From Thermococcus stetteri (GTDB taxonomy: Archaea; Methanobacteriota_B; Thermococci; Thermococcales; Thermococcaceae): a DNA stretch of 64,000 nucleotides. Below are positions 17,210-26,108 of the stretch, piece by piece (position 1 is the first letter of the stretch; the number at the start of each line of letters is the position of its first letter). The notes under the pieces were generated by a model. The model saw only the letters and a program-made list of their open reading frames with translations, was not told the origin of the DNA and did no database searches. The translations under genes and the position numbers were made by a program. Where the stretch lies: NCBI RefSeq assembly GCF_017873335.1, contig NZ_JAGGKB010000001.1, positions 744,001-808,000 of the forward strand. Reading direction: 5' to 3'.

Positions 17210-18841
17210 ATGAAAAAATCCCTACTTGTTTTTTTGATGATAACCCTCTTTGTGTGGGGCAATGGTGTTATTGGGGCTCCCAACAAAAGCGGTGACGGTG
17301 GCATCACTGTTGTTTCTGGTGATTATTCGGAGGGCCAGATAACCCTGTATAACCCCCTGAAGGCCACATATAGTAGAGCAATTTTACGGCAGATTTCAAT
17401 ATATGACGCTGAGGGCAAATTAGTTAGTGGAATAAACGTGTCAATCATCCCCAAGGTTATTGACAATTGGAAAGGTTCAGCACCGCTCAACTTCCGTTAT
17501 CTGGTTAACTGTTCTGGCCCTGTCCCCCCTGGGAATTATACAATAACACTGAAGTTCATTGGTGTTCTAAGCGACGGTGATGTTAACGTGTTCAGGGTGT
17601 TTATCCCCCTTAAAGTTTTAGGCTCTCCAATTGTCGTGGAGGGGGTCGAGGTTTATCCTAATGGGTCTACTGTTTTCATCAACGATACTCTGGTTGGGTA
17701 CATCCGTATCCTGAACATAGGCCATAAGAATATCTCAGCAAGTTTTTCCTTCATGATGAAAAAAGGCGATAAGACGTACTATTCATCCTTCCAGGATATT
17801 TTACTTCATCCCGGTGAGCTGAAAGTGGGTGTTGAGGTTCCAATAACGTCGGAATTCGACGATGGCAGTTATGATGCCATCTTCACCGTTAGGTCTCGGT
17901 ATGGAGAGTACGTCATTAAAAGGCAGATAACGATATCTACGGGCGTCGAGGTTTTTTCACTGTCCCTCGATCGGGAGGCTGTCTATCCCGATGAGGAGTT
18001 GAACCTGTATCTTTCACTACTTTCCTCCCGAGACGCCCTCCTCTCCGTATCTGTGAAAGTTTCCAAGGATGGCACTGTTGTTTGGCACAACTCATCAAAG
18101 ATATACGTTGAGTCGGGTATGAAAGTAGTTAACATCAAGCTACCAACGAAAGAGCCAGGGAACTATACTGTGGACATCGCGGTCAGCGCTTTCAACGTTA
18201 CTGTGGGTAAGAGTGTCGCATCTTATACAGTTTGGAGCCTACCGACTATTGAGGGCATTGTACCCTCCCTAAGTGGAGAAAACGTCTCTTTTTATGTTAA
18301 GATCAGCAACAGTGGACCTGAGGAAAGAGGGGTTCTATCGTACACTATCACTCTGGATGACCACATCTTTTATTCTGGTTCTAAGATAGTTGAAATACCA
18401 CACGGGGAATCGAACATTTCACTCCGCTTCCCCCTCTCAGTTTCTTCGGGGGGCAATCTCTCCTATACTTTTGTCCTCAACGTTAGGGGGCACGCCTCGA
18501 AGTACGCAGGTGAGTACATGATTTTTGTCCCAAAATCGACGGAGTCCTCCACGAGTCCCACCTCAACCACTTCAAATGTTATTAACAACGAGACGGGGCA
18601 ACCTTCTTCGACGTCCATTGGGACGACCAGTCCGAGCGGATCTGGCATCAACTCGGGAACTGTGGTGCTGGGGATAGTCCTGCTCTTGGCGGTGGTGGGG
18701 CTGTGGGTTGCTGAGAGCCACAACCGGAAGGCAAAGAGGCGTTCAAGGCCGAAGCCAAAGCGCCGTTCCCCGCTTGGGAGATTCAAGAGGCCCAAACCGC
18801 CAAAATTCGGTGGATTAAATTCTCTTCCCAGGAGAAAATGA
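17210..18841 (+). CDS. Secreted cell-surface protein with Ig-like repeats, C-terminal helix and basic tail
   Basis: A 543-aa protein not assigned to a known function. It has a signal peptide (residues 1-23) and then four or five beta-rich segments of about 100 residues that resemble CARDB/Ig-like adhesion modules, with more than ten N-glycosylation motifs. A Ser/Thr linker follows (about 445-480), then one membrane helix (GIVLLLAVVGLWVA) and a tail of about 45 residues extremely rich in Arg, Lys and Pro. The ectodomain is anchored by the helix, not by CGP-CTERM. ATG 17210 is preceded by GGGGTGAC. A role in cell envelope or surface interaction is inferred. Confidence 0.75.
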   Translation: MKKSLLVFLMITLFVWGNGVIGAPNKSGDGGITVVSGDYSEGQITLYNPLKATYSRAILRQISIYDAEGKLVSGINVSIIPKVIDNWKGSAPLNFRYLVNCSGPVPPGNYTITLKFIGVLSDGDVNVFRVFIPLKVLGSPIVVEGVEVYPNGSTVFINDTLVGYIRILNIGHKNISASFSFMMKKGDKTYYSSFQDILLHPGELKVGVEVPITSEFDDGSYDAIFTVRSRYGEYVIKRQITISTGVEVFSLSLDREAVYPDEELNLYLSLLSSRDALLSVSVKVSKDGTVVWHNSSKIYVESGMKVVNIKLPTKEPGNYTVDIAVSAFNVTVGKSVASYTVWSLPTIEGIVPSLSGENVSFYVKISNSGPEERGVLSYTITLDDHIFYSGSKIVEIPHGESNISLRFPLSVSSGGNLSYTFVLNVRGHASKYAGEYMIFVPKSTESSTSPTSTTSNVINNETGQPSSTSIGTTSPSGSGINSGTVVLGIVLLLAVVGLWVAESHNRKAKRRSRPKPKRRSPLGRFKRPKPPKFGGLNSLPRRK

Positions 18842-18847
18842 CCAAAC

Positions 18848-18857
18848 CTTTTTATTT
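18848..18857 (+). promoter_or_regulatory. TATA box of the RNase P RNA gene
   Basis: CTTTTTATTT lies about 26 nt before the first base of the P1 helix at 18879, as expected for an archaeal RNA gene promoter. Confidence 0.5.
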
Positions 18858-18878
18858 CTCTTCTTCTAACGTTTTCTA

Positions 18879-19202
18879 GGCGAGGGGGTCGGGGGCTCTC
18901 GGGGTGCTCCCGAGGAAGTTCCGCCCACCGCACCGGGGCCGCGGTGCCGCAAGGCACCGGCCGAGAGGCCGGGCAACGGCGCAGAAACGACACGGCCCCC
19001 CGGAGATGGGAATGAAAGAGGCGAAGGGCCCGGTGACGGGTTCCGAGCTAACCCGCAGACGACCCGGGGGGATGCGGTGAAACGGCCGTCCCGCGGGGTG
19101 CAAGGCCGAGGGAGGGGCGATGAGTTCCCGGTGTGAGCCCCGTGGTAGGCCGCTCAGTCGAATGCCCCCTTGACACAGAAGGCGGGCTACGGCCCCCTCG
19201 CC
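18879..19202 (+). ncRNA. rnpB: RNase P RNA, archaeal type A
   Basis: This 324-nt GC-rich RNA gene carries the universal P4 elements: GAGGAAGTTCCGCCCACC near the 5' end and ACAGAAGGCGGGCTACGG near the 3' end. It also has the conserved CAGAAACGACACGG core. The ends are set by a 13-bp P1 helix: GGCGAGGGGGTCG at 18879-18891 pairs with CGGCCCCCTCGCC at 19190-19202, with one G-U pair. RNase P removes 5' leaders of pre-tRNAs; one protein subunit, Pop5, is encoded at 47837-48199. The stop codon of the convergent EamA gene begins at the next base, 19203. Confidence 0.96.
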
Positions 19203-20048
19203 TCACCTTCTCAAAACGTCCAGGGCGGAAGCGAGAAGTATCAAAGCGCCGCCGATGATTGTCGTTATTTTCGGGACTTCCCCAAACACGAGATACGCGT
19301 AAACTACAGCACTCGCCGGGTCAAGGTAGCTCAAAAGCGCTGCCTCCTTCACCTCCACCTCCTTGAGGCCCTCCATGTAGAGGAACAACGCCAGAACCGT
19401 GTGGACTAGTACTAGTATCGAAACCGCCCACCAGACTGGTCTCCCAACATCTTGGACGAGGATGAAGGGAATGAGGACTAGTGTGGCTACACCCAGCTGG
19501 CTGAGCGTTAGTACTTTTCCGTCAATCCCCTTCAAGAGTCTCCCAAGGTTTGGTATCATGGCGTAGAAAAACGCCGCTGTGAACGCAAGCAGGATTCCAA
19601 CGAAATTTCGATTTTCAAGACTCATCTCCTGGCCATTCACTATCAAAATAAGACCTGAAAAGGCCAGAATTATGAGACTTACAGTTCCTCTGTCTACCTC
19701 TTCCCCGAGAAAACGCCAGGAAATAAGAGTGGCCAAGATGGGTGCGATGTAATAGACCATTACAGCACTGGCTATCGTTGTGTAGTTGAAGGCCGTGAAA
19801 AGGAACGCCCAGTTGAGTGCTAAAGCCGTACCAAGAGCAAGCAGCGGCTTCCAGCTGTTTCTGAAAATTATGGGGAGCTCCCTTAGTAGCTCCACCTTAG
19901 TTAATCCAATAACCACAAGCAGAACCAGAGCGCCAAGGGAAACCCTGGCAAAGGCAACCCCAAGACCACTTAGGCCAGATAACCTTCCGAATATCCCCAC
20001 GCTGCCCCATATGAGCATGGAAACCGCTACTTTTGTCCGCCCTTTCAT
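19203..20048 (-). CDS. EamA/DMT-family membrane transporter
   Basis: A 281-aa protein with about ten helices in two EamA repeats (MLIWGSVGIFGRLSGLSG at the start; VGILLAFTAAFFYAMIPNLG at mid-protein). The substrate is unknown. Its ATG overlaps the stop codon of priS by 4 nt, so it is translated from the primase mRNA. Its own stop touches the RNase P RNA 3' end. It is only distantly similar to the EamA protein at 14057-14929. Confidence 0.88.
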   Translation of the reverse strand: MKGRTKVAVSMLIWGSVGIFGRLSGLSGLGVAFARVSLGALVLLVVIGLTKVELLRELPIIFRNSWKPLLALGTALALNWAFLFTAFNYTTIASAVMVYYIAPILATLISWRFLGEEVDRGTVSLIILAFSGLILIVNGQEMSLENRNFVGILLAFTAAFFYAMIPNLGRLLKGIDGKVLTLSQLGVATLVLIPFILVQDVGRPVWWAVSILVLVHTVLALFLYMEGLKEVEVKEAALLSYLDPASAVVYAYLVFGEVPKITTIIGGALILLASALDVLRR

Positions 20049-21085
20049 CCCTCATGTAGCTCCTTCCATTCCTGATAAGCTTTTTGCACTTCTTTCTTCC
20101 TGAACTCGGGCACTGCTTCCCTGAAGGGGTCGAACTTCTCTAGCTTCTTTTCGTCGCTTCCGATGTAAGTTGCAACAAGTCCAACCTTGGAATGGAGCGT
20201 TGAGGGAAGGCGGAGTATTCTTTTCAGATCAACTGTAACTCTTCCATCGAAATAAGCCTTTGAAAACGTCGTTGAGAGTCCAAACAGCCTTAACAACGTC
20301 CTATATCCGATCCCCTCTGGAAAAGCGGCAAGCAAACCCTTTTTGACGAACTTTTCGATAATCTCCCGCCTTATTTCTTCGTCAAGGAGCCTCTGAGTAA
20401 GCGGCTTTTTGAGTCCAAGGTTCTTCAAGTGGTTTTCGTTTATTCTCTGAATGAAGTACCCGAACCTCAACCTGAACACCCTAAAGTAACCGCTCGACAG
20501 CATTATGTACCTCTTCTGGATGTCATCAAAAGTTACCTCTTCCGCCGCGCTGACGTAGGAGAGTATCCTCTCACGGGCCTTGGAGTCGAGTTTGAGCGCC
20601 CACTCATCGAGCACCCTGATGTGGTACCCCCTTCCGGAATACACTACGTGGACGTTTTCAAATCCAAAGTCCTCCTTCAGTATTATCAGCGTGTCCCTGG
20701 CGAGCTCCTTCGCGTCTTCGAGGCAGATTGGGCACACTTGTCCGGAGGGATGTTCGTTCTGGCAGCGTCTGAGCGGGAGGTCTTTGGCGTCTATGTCGAA
20801 GACGAGTTCAGCACCGATCCAGCCTTCCATCTCCTGGGGGTTCCTGTAAAATGCGACGCTAGAATACGCTGCGTAGGGAGCGGTTGCCCGGATGTAGTCC
20901 TCGAGGTCCCTAACGTCTGAGAATGCGTTCTTCCTGTCGCTCGGACCCTCGCCCGTGTGATCAAAGCCGAACTCTCTGTTTTCGATGCTCTCCAGTATGA
21001 ACCCGGGTATTTTCCTGGCGTTCCATTCCCGTGAGTAGTAGAGCCTTCTCTCTTCCTGAGTCACTTCCCGTAACAGCTCACTCAC
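20045..21085 (-). CDS. priS: DNA primase small (catalytic) subunit
   Basis: A 346-aa archaeo-eukaryotic primase that makes the primers for DNA replication. The catalytic aspartates Asp97 and Asp99 lie in VFDIDAKD. The zinc knuckle has Cys108, His112, Cys118 and Cys121. SGRGYHIRV contributes to nucleotide binding, and RLPSTLH near the C terminus is conserved in PriS. The start is a GTG at 21085 behind GGTGAGACCA, giving the usual N terminus (MSELLREVT); the longer frame would intrude into priL. It overlaps priL by 8 nt. Confidence 0.93.
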   Translation of the reverse strand: MSELLREVTQEERRLYYSREWNARKIPGFILESIENREFGFDHTGEGPSDRKNAFSDVRDLEDYIRATAPYAAYSSVAFYRNPQEMEGWIGAELVFDIDAKDLPLRRCQNEHPSGQVCPICLEDAKELARDTLIILKEDFGFENVHVVYSGRGYHIRVLDEWALKLDSKARERILSYVSAAEEVTFDDIQKRYIMLSSGYFRVFRLRFGYFIQRINENHLKNLGLKKPLTQRLLDEEIRREIIEKFVKKGLLAAFPEGIGYRTLLRLFGLSTTFSKAYFDGRVTVDLKRILRLPSTLHSKVGLVATYIGSDEKKLEKFDPFREAVPEFRKKEVQKAYQEWKELHEG

Positions 21086-22280
21086 TGGTCTCACCTTCCT
21101 TCTTTTTTCCCTCAAGGTAGAGCCTCTTGAGGTAGTAGCTCAGCGGGTTCTTTATTCCGCGGCAGTACTTGTCCGGTTTGCACAGCGAGGGTGCGTTTGC
21201 TCGGATCTTGTCGCAGTTCGGTGGGAAGTACCACGTTGAGTTCCCGCTGTCCTCCATTGTTGGGCTGTCGGTCAGGCCAAATCCCAGGTGGTACCAGATG
21301 TTCTTTATCTCATGGGGCTGGTCTTCGAAGAGGGGCGGCTTACAGCGGTTTCCAGCCTCTATTATGACCGGCAGTATCTCCTCTTCAAGGATCCTGAGGT
21401 CGTTAATGCAGTCTTTTACCCTAACATCTTTTTTGGGTGGGTTGGGACAGATTCTCGCATAGCTAAGAAAACTTGTGAGGAGCACGGTTATGGCGTAGTT
21501 CCTCATTCCTGCGGGCACTCCCTTGAGCGCTTCCTTAACGCACGGAGGGAACAGGTCAAACCTTAACGGAGACACAGTCCCCTTGAACATTCCTCCCCTC
21601 TCTTTAAAGTACTTCTCGGCGATTTCCTCGAGCTTCTCCCTGAGCCTGTAGTAGAACTCGGGAAGTTCGTCCCTGTGGTCGTAGAGGATGTTAACGGCCC
21701 TCTCAAACCTCTTCTCAAAGACCCTCTCCCACATCCTTAGAGCGGTTTCCCACCGCAGGTATGCGTATCCATTTCTTATGTAAACCTCTTTCAGGGAGTC
21801 CGTCCACAAGTTCAGAAAGTCCTTCAGGGGCATCTTGTATTTTATCTCAAGCCTTTCCCTCTCCTCTGGAGAGATGTGCCGATCCATCCGTCTTTCAAGG
21901 ATGTTTAGGTCAGTGTGGGGGATTTCATTCTCTTCCATGGGCATGACGGTCAACATAGTTTCATCAAGGCTCTTGGAGGCCTTTATCCTCTCCGAATATA
22001 GACGCAGGGCCGTTCTCTTAACTATCTCAGCTTCGAGTCCGTAGGGGGAAATTGAGGCCGCCCCAAGGAGGGCGTAGAACCTAAACAGATCGCGGAGTTC
22101 TTCGAGTCCCTCAACCTTAATCAGCTCCTGTGGAGGATTCTCTGATTCTAACAGCCAGCTTACCAGGGCTATTGGTTCATCAATTGAGACTGAGGAGGGT
22201 ATCCGCTCCAGGAAAGCCATTAGGTCCCCAAATTCTTCCCTTATGAGGCTCTCCGCTCTTTTTCCAAAAGGATCGAGCAT
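21078..22280 (-). CDS. priL: DNA primase large subunit
   Basis: A 400-aa partner of PriS that stabilises it and regulates product length. The C-terminal part carries conserved cysteines (FPPCVKEAL; YARICPNPP; the later FPPNCDKIR and LCKPDKYCRG) that in archaeal and eukaryotic PriL hold a [4Fe-4S] cluster. ATG 22280 follows GGTGGGAGT; an upstream open stretch of 21 codons is not used. It is the first gene of the priL-priS-EamA unit. Confidence 0.9.
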   Translation of the reverse strand: MLDPFGKRAESLIREEFGDLMAFLERIPSSVSIDEPIALVSWLLESENPPQELIKVEGLEELRDLFRFYALLGAASISPYGLEAEIVKRTALRLYSERIKASKSLDETMLTVMPMEENEIPHTDLNILERRMDRHISPEERERLEIKYKMPLKDFLNLWTDSLKEVYIRNGYAYLRWETALRMWERVFEKRFERAVNILYDHRDELPEFYYRLREKLEEIAEKYFKERGGMFKGTVSPLRFDLFPPCVKEALKGVPAGMRNYAITVLLTSFLSYARICPNPPKKDVRVKDCINDLRILEEEILPVIIEAGNRCKPPLFEDQPHEIKNIWYHLGFGLTDSPTMEDSGNSTWYFPPNCDKIRANAPSLCKPDKYCRGIKNPLSYYLKRLYLEGKKKEGETSE

Positions 22281-22475
22281 ACTCCCACCGGACTTGATAG
22301 CATAATTAACAATAAAACGGTTTCCTTTTCGGGATGTGCACAATATTGTACGATAAGGGCGATAAAATTCTCTATGGTGCTTGGCTATCCAAAAGTTTTA
22401 TATTATGATAGTTTCTAATACGTAGCAGTTAGTAAGTGATGATAGTATAATCATAGCGATATCGCGGTGATTGGA
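22281..22475. other. Divergent promoter region of priL and a KaiC-like gene
   Basis: AT-rich. It contains a plus-strand TATA element GTTTTATATT near 22395-22405 and a 10-bp palindrome ACAATATTGT near 22340. Otherwise nothing is recognised. Confidence 0.4.
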
Positions 22476-23225
22476 ATGACCGATAGATGGACTGTTCCAA
22501 GAGTAAAAAGCGGGATCCCCGGATTTGATGAACTTGTAAACGGGGGGTTTCCCAAGGGTACAACTGTTCTAGTAACCGGCCCAACGGGTAGCGGTAAAAC
22601 CACGTTTGCGGTTCAGTTTGTTTATAAAGGAGCTGAGCTCTACAACGAGCCGGGCGTGATAGTAACGCTTGAAGAGCGTGCCGTTGACCTCAGAAGGGAG
22701 ATGCGCGCGTTCGGATGGGACATAGAGAAATACGAAAAAGAGGGCAAGATAGCTATAATTGATGGCGTGAGTGCCGTTGTTGGACTTCCATCCGAAGAGC
22801 AGTACGTACTGGAAGGCAATCTCAACACCGAGGACTTTCTCAGGTACATATACCGTGTAGTTAAGGCTATAGACGCTAAAAGGCTCGTAATAGACTCAAT
22901 TCCATCGATTGCGTTCCGCTTAAAGAAAGAGGAAGAAATCAGAGAAGTTTTGCTCCAGCTGAACACGATACTCCTTGAAATGGGTGTGACTTCAATCCTG
23001 ACGACTGAGGCACCCGAGCCGTCTAGGGGGAAAATCAGCAGGTACGGAATAGAAGAGTACATAGCCAGGGGTGTCGTCCTCCTTGACTTCATCGAGCGTG
23101 AGGTTGAACTGAAGAGGTACCTCCTGATAAAGAAGATGCGTGAGACCAAGCATTCAATGAAGAAGTACCCCTTTGAAATAATGAGCGACGGACTCGTTGT
23201 GTACCCGAGCGGCGAAATATACTGA
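22476..23225 (+). CDS. KaiC/RadA-like RecA-superfamily ATPase
   Basis: A 249-aa single-domain ATPase of the archaeal KaiC-like group. Walker A is GPTGSGKTT at residues 35-43, preceded by the typical SGIPGFDELVNGGFPKGT. EE in VTLEERAVDLRREM matches the KaiC catalytic glutamates, and Walker B is RLVIDSI. Such proteins are common in Archaea as signalling or regulatory ATPases, with mostly unknown partners. ATG 22476 is chosen over GTG 22467 because GGTGATT precedes it. Confidence 0.88.
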   Translation: MTDRWTVPRVKSGIPGFDELVNGGFPKGTTVLVTGPTGSGKTTFAVQFVYKGAELYNEPGVIVTLEERAVDLRREMRAFGWDIEKYEKEGKIAIIDGVSAVVGLPSEEQYVLEGNLNTEDFLRYIYRVVKAIDAKRLVIDSIPSIAFRLKKEEEIREVLLQLNTILLEMGVTSILTTEAPEPSRGKISRYGIEEYIARGVVLLDFIEREVELKRYLLIKKMRETKHSMKKYPFEIMSDGLVVYPSGEIY

Positions 23226-23353
23226 TAGTTCTCTTGGTGGGGAAGCTTTCGCTCGAAAATTCCAGATGGTTAGTTGAAACTCTCTTGTGGTTAACTATCT
23301 CATCTTGCCAAAACATTTTTAAGCTTTCTGAGTATTTACCCTTTTGAGGAGTT

Positions 23354-24511
23354 ATGAAAACTAAATTGGTCATTGTTTTGTTGCTATCATTAGCGATAGT
23401 TTCTCTTGCGCTTATTCGACTCTCTCCTCCACGGGGCGATGCATTCACAGGGTTGTGCGTGTATTCCTCGCCGGGCTTTTCCGTCCTCTATAACGGAAGT
23501 CAGAGCGTTGCCGTTGGGAAATCCCTTGAAGTTGGAAAAGTTTATGCGGTCCGGGGTCGTTTAAGGAAGACCGGTAGAGGCCTCTGGATGGACGTTTCTT
23601 CCCTTAAAACTGCTTCTCCAGACTTTCTACTGGAGTCCCTTGAGGGGGCGTACTGGATAGACGAAACGCCTCGACTTTTAACGCCGGAGAGAGTGTACCT
23701 GGCCACTCCACTAAACGCCTCAAAGGGAGAGCTGGTTTTAGTGAAGGGCCTTCGATATAGAGGAAAGTTTTATCCCATCAAAGTTCGGAGACAGGGTTTT
23801 CTCAACTTTCCAAGAAACGGCTTTCCCTTTGCCGCTGAGGGAGTGGTCTTGTCCACCGGCAGGTACATCTCCCTCTGGAATGGGAGTGAAGAGCTCAGGG
23901 TTCTGAGGTTGAGAGGAGTCAGGCTCTCCCCAGGTCAGAAAATTCGGGCTGTTGGGATCGTTAGAATCCGGGATTACATATACCTTTACCCCTCTGACGT
24001 AACCGATGTAGTGCTATTGGGATATCCAGAGCCTGTTTCTCTGGAGGATTCCTCCGTTGGTAGCATCGTCGAGGCGGACTGCCTCGTTTTGGGTTCGGGT
24101 AAAACCCTGAAGCTCAACTGCACCAGTTTGAGGCTCTACGGGTTCAAAGCCAGAGTAGGGGATGCTGTCCACATCGTGGCCTTGAGGAGAAAGTCGTCCC
24201 TCCTCTGTCTGAACTGCTCCGTTGTTCAGCCGAGAGAAAAGCTATCCAACGGTCTGTGCGAGTACTCACCCGGAGACTTTGCCAGGATTTCCGGGACTGT
24301 TAGTTGGGTAAAGAAGTACCGCAACGGCTTTGGAGTTGCCAACATAACATACGGAAACTGCTGGGTTCTACTTAAGCTCCCAAAATCCCTGGGAGCGTCG
24401 GTGATCCCTGGTGAGAACGTAACTGCCTACGGCTTTTTCACAACGTATAGGGAAAAACCAGCGTTTGAAATCCAATCGGGGGATGACCTATGCTCAGGGA
24501 GCTCCTGTTAG
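23354..24511 (+). CDS. Secreted protein with repeated OB-like segments, unknown function
   Basis: Not recognised. A 385-aa protein with an N-terminal signal or anchor helix (residues 4-22) and then about four beta-rich segments with similar phrasing (VGKVYAVRGRLRK..., PGQKIRAVGIVRIRDYIYLYP, VGDAVHIVALRRK, ISGTVSWVKKYRN...VTAYGFF). These look like OB-fold modules. Several cysteines (LNCTSL, CLNCS) could form disulfides outside the cell. Its last 22 nt overlap the next gene, a TctA-like membrane protein, so the two are translationally coupled and likely work together. Confidence 0.65.
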   Translation: MKTKLVIVLLLSLAIVSLALIRLSPPRGDAFTGLCVYSSPGFSVLYNGSQSVAVGKSLEVGKVYAVRGRLRKTGRGLWMDVSSLKTASPDFLLESLEGAYWIDETPRLLTPERVYLATPLNASKGELVLVKGLRYRGKFYPIKVRRQGFLNFPRNGFPFAAEGVVLSTGRYISLWNGSEELRVLRLRGVRLSPGQKIRAVGIVRIRDYIYLYPSDVTDVVLLGYPEPVSLEDSSVGSIVEADCLVLGSGKTLKLNCTSLRLYGFKARVGDAVHIVALRRKSSLLCLNCSVVQPREKLSNGLCEYSPGDFARISGTVSWVKKYRNGFGVANITYGNCWVLLKLPKSLGASVIPGENVTAYGFFTTYREKPAFEIQSGDDLCSGSSC

Positions 24512-25614
24512 GGGTGCTCTTTGGGACTTTTACGGGGCTAACGCCGGGAATTCACGTTAACACTCTTGCCGTTTTGCTGAATGAAGTGTTGCTCCCTCCA
24601 CTCACGCTGTTTTCAATGGGGCTTACTCATACCTATCTCGACGCATTCCCCTCAACCTTCCTTGGAGTCCCCGATGAGGGAACGGCCCTCGGGATTTTGC
24701 CCGCACATAGGCTCGTTCTCGCTGGAAAAGGGATGGAGGTAGTAAGAATAGCACTGTATTCAAGTTTTTTGGCTACTCTCCTCTTTATCCCCCTCATCCC
24801 TCTCTACCTTGTAATTGCCACAATGTACACTTCAAAGGTAGGCAAAACGGCTGTTTTATTACTGATACTCCTGCTGGTGTTTACGGAAAAAGGCATGAAA
24901 AAGCTCTGGGCGGCGTTTATAGTGATCCTTTCTAGTCTAGTTGGCTTTGTAATCCTCGGACTTCCATTGACTGAGCCGCTATACCACCTCTTGACAGGTC
25001 TGTTTGGGGTTCCAGTTATCCTCGCGGCTCTCTTTTATGAGACTTCCAAGGTATCGCCTGGGAGTGCTGAACTGGAGATGAGTATCAGACGACTGCTCTC
25101 TTTCTCCTTTCTGGGGACACTCCTCGGCATGGTGGCCTCTCTTGTTCCTGCGTTTACCTCTTCCCAGGCGGCACTGATAGGCTCGTTTTTCTCAAGGGAC
25201 GAACGATCGTTTTTGACTGTTGTATACTCAACAAACACGGCCAACTTCCTCTTTTCTCTGGTCAACTTCCTTGAAACGGGGAGGGCCAGAAACGGCATAG
25301 TAATGAGAATGCCCCCCATGGGCCTTTCTGCCCTCCCGGTGTTTCTCCTCGCCTCACTCTTCGTCGGGATTCTAGTAATGCTCTACGCCGAATCTGTCTC
25401 AAAAATGCTGGCGTCGAGTATTTTCAAGATTCCATACAAAGCCATCAACCTTGGAGTGCTCGTATCCCTCCTTATACTCTCGGTCTATTTTGATGGTATT
25501 GCTGGAGCTCTGGCCCTTGCGGCTTCTTCCATCGTTGGTCTTTTGGCTGTTCTCCTTGGTGTTAGGCGTACCAACTGCATGGGCGCTCTGATGGTGCCCA
25601 TACTCGTGGGCTGA
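24490..25614 (+). CDS. TctA/DUF112-like membrane transporter
   Basis: A 374-aa protein with about ten hydrophobic helices. GVLFGTFTGLTPGIHVN near the N terminus and a second GTLLGMVASLVPAFTSSQ half matching it are the inverted-repeat signature of the TctA (tripartite tricarboxylate transporter large subunit) family. Classical systems have TctB and a TctC binding protein; neither is seen here, and the coupled partner is instead the secreted protein just upstream. The substrate is unknown. Confidence 0.75.
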   Translation: MLRELLLGVLFGTFTGLTPGIHVNTLAVLLNEVLLPPLTLFSMGLTHTYLDAFPSTFLGVPDEGTALGILPAHRLVLAGKGMEVVRIALYSSFLATLLFIPLIPLYLVIATMYTSKVGKTAVLLLILLLVFTEKGMKKLWAAFIVILSSLVGFVILGLPLTEPLYHLLTGLFGVPVILAALFYETSKVSPGSAELEMSIRRLLSFSFLGTLLGMVASLVPAFTSSQAALIGSFFSRDERSFLTVVYSTNTANFLFSLVNFLETGRARNGIVMRMPPMGLSALPVFLLASLFVGILVMLYAESVSKMLASSIFKIPYKAINLGVLVSLLILSVYFDGIAGALALAASSIVGLLAVLLGVRRTNCMGALMVPILVG

Positions 25615-25655
25615 ATCCAAGAAGAATAAAAACGAAGGTTGAGGAGCGAGGATGA

Positions 25656-25964
25656 TCAGCTGGACTTCTCTTTCATAATCTTCTGGAATTCGGAGTAGTC
25701 TGTAACTATCCTCTTGCCGTCGAGGGTCTCGAAGTAGACCTTCTTGATTTTGACCTTCTTAACGTCCGTGTACTTCATCTCCGGGGGGTCGTAGGAGCCG
25801 GGTTCGACGACCTCGTCCTCAACGACGTAGGTCTTAAGCTCGGGCTGGCCGACGTACTTCCAAACCTCATAGAAAACCTCGGGGTCTAGGTGTACCTCCC
25901 CCTCGAGTTCAATCCAGTCGGCCCCAATGTCCTCCAGAAACTCCTTGACTACCTCGAAGTGCAT
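25656..25964 (-). CDS. Small acidic protein of unknown function
   Basis: A 102-aa protein with no recognised domain. It is acidic, predicted alpha/beta, with no membrane segment. The start has GGGGTGATTCT in front, and the compact length and clean codon use support a real gene. It is convergent with the TctA-like gene and divergent from the rRNA methyltransferase gene. Confidence 0.6.
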   Translation of the reverse strand: MHFEVVKEFLEDIGADWIELEGEVHLDPEVFYEVWKYVGQPELKTYVVEDEVVEPGSYDPPEMKYTDVKKVKIKKVYFETLDGKRIVTDYSEFQKIMKEKSS

Positions 25965-26108
25965 AGAATCACCCCTGGGATTATAAGGCGCTTGTGGTTA
26001 AATACCTATCGCTTGAGTGTGTTGGAAGCTTTTGAAGTGTTTAGAAATCCAGCAACGAAAAGCAACAGTTTTTAAAGCCCTCACCTTTTAACGCAGAGGG
26101 TGGTGAGA

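Noticed and set aside
18876-19103. Small open frames on the minus strand across 18876-19103
   Set aside because: The stretch is the RNase P RNA; the frames come from its GC-rich helices.
22335-22352. Short palindrome ACAATATTGT upstream of the KaiC-like gene as an operator
   Set aside because: Only 10 bp, AT-rich and single; it may be chance and no partner site is seen.
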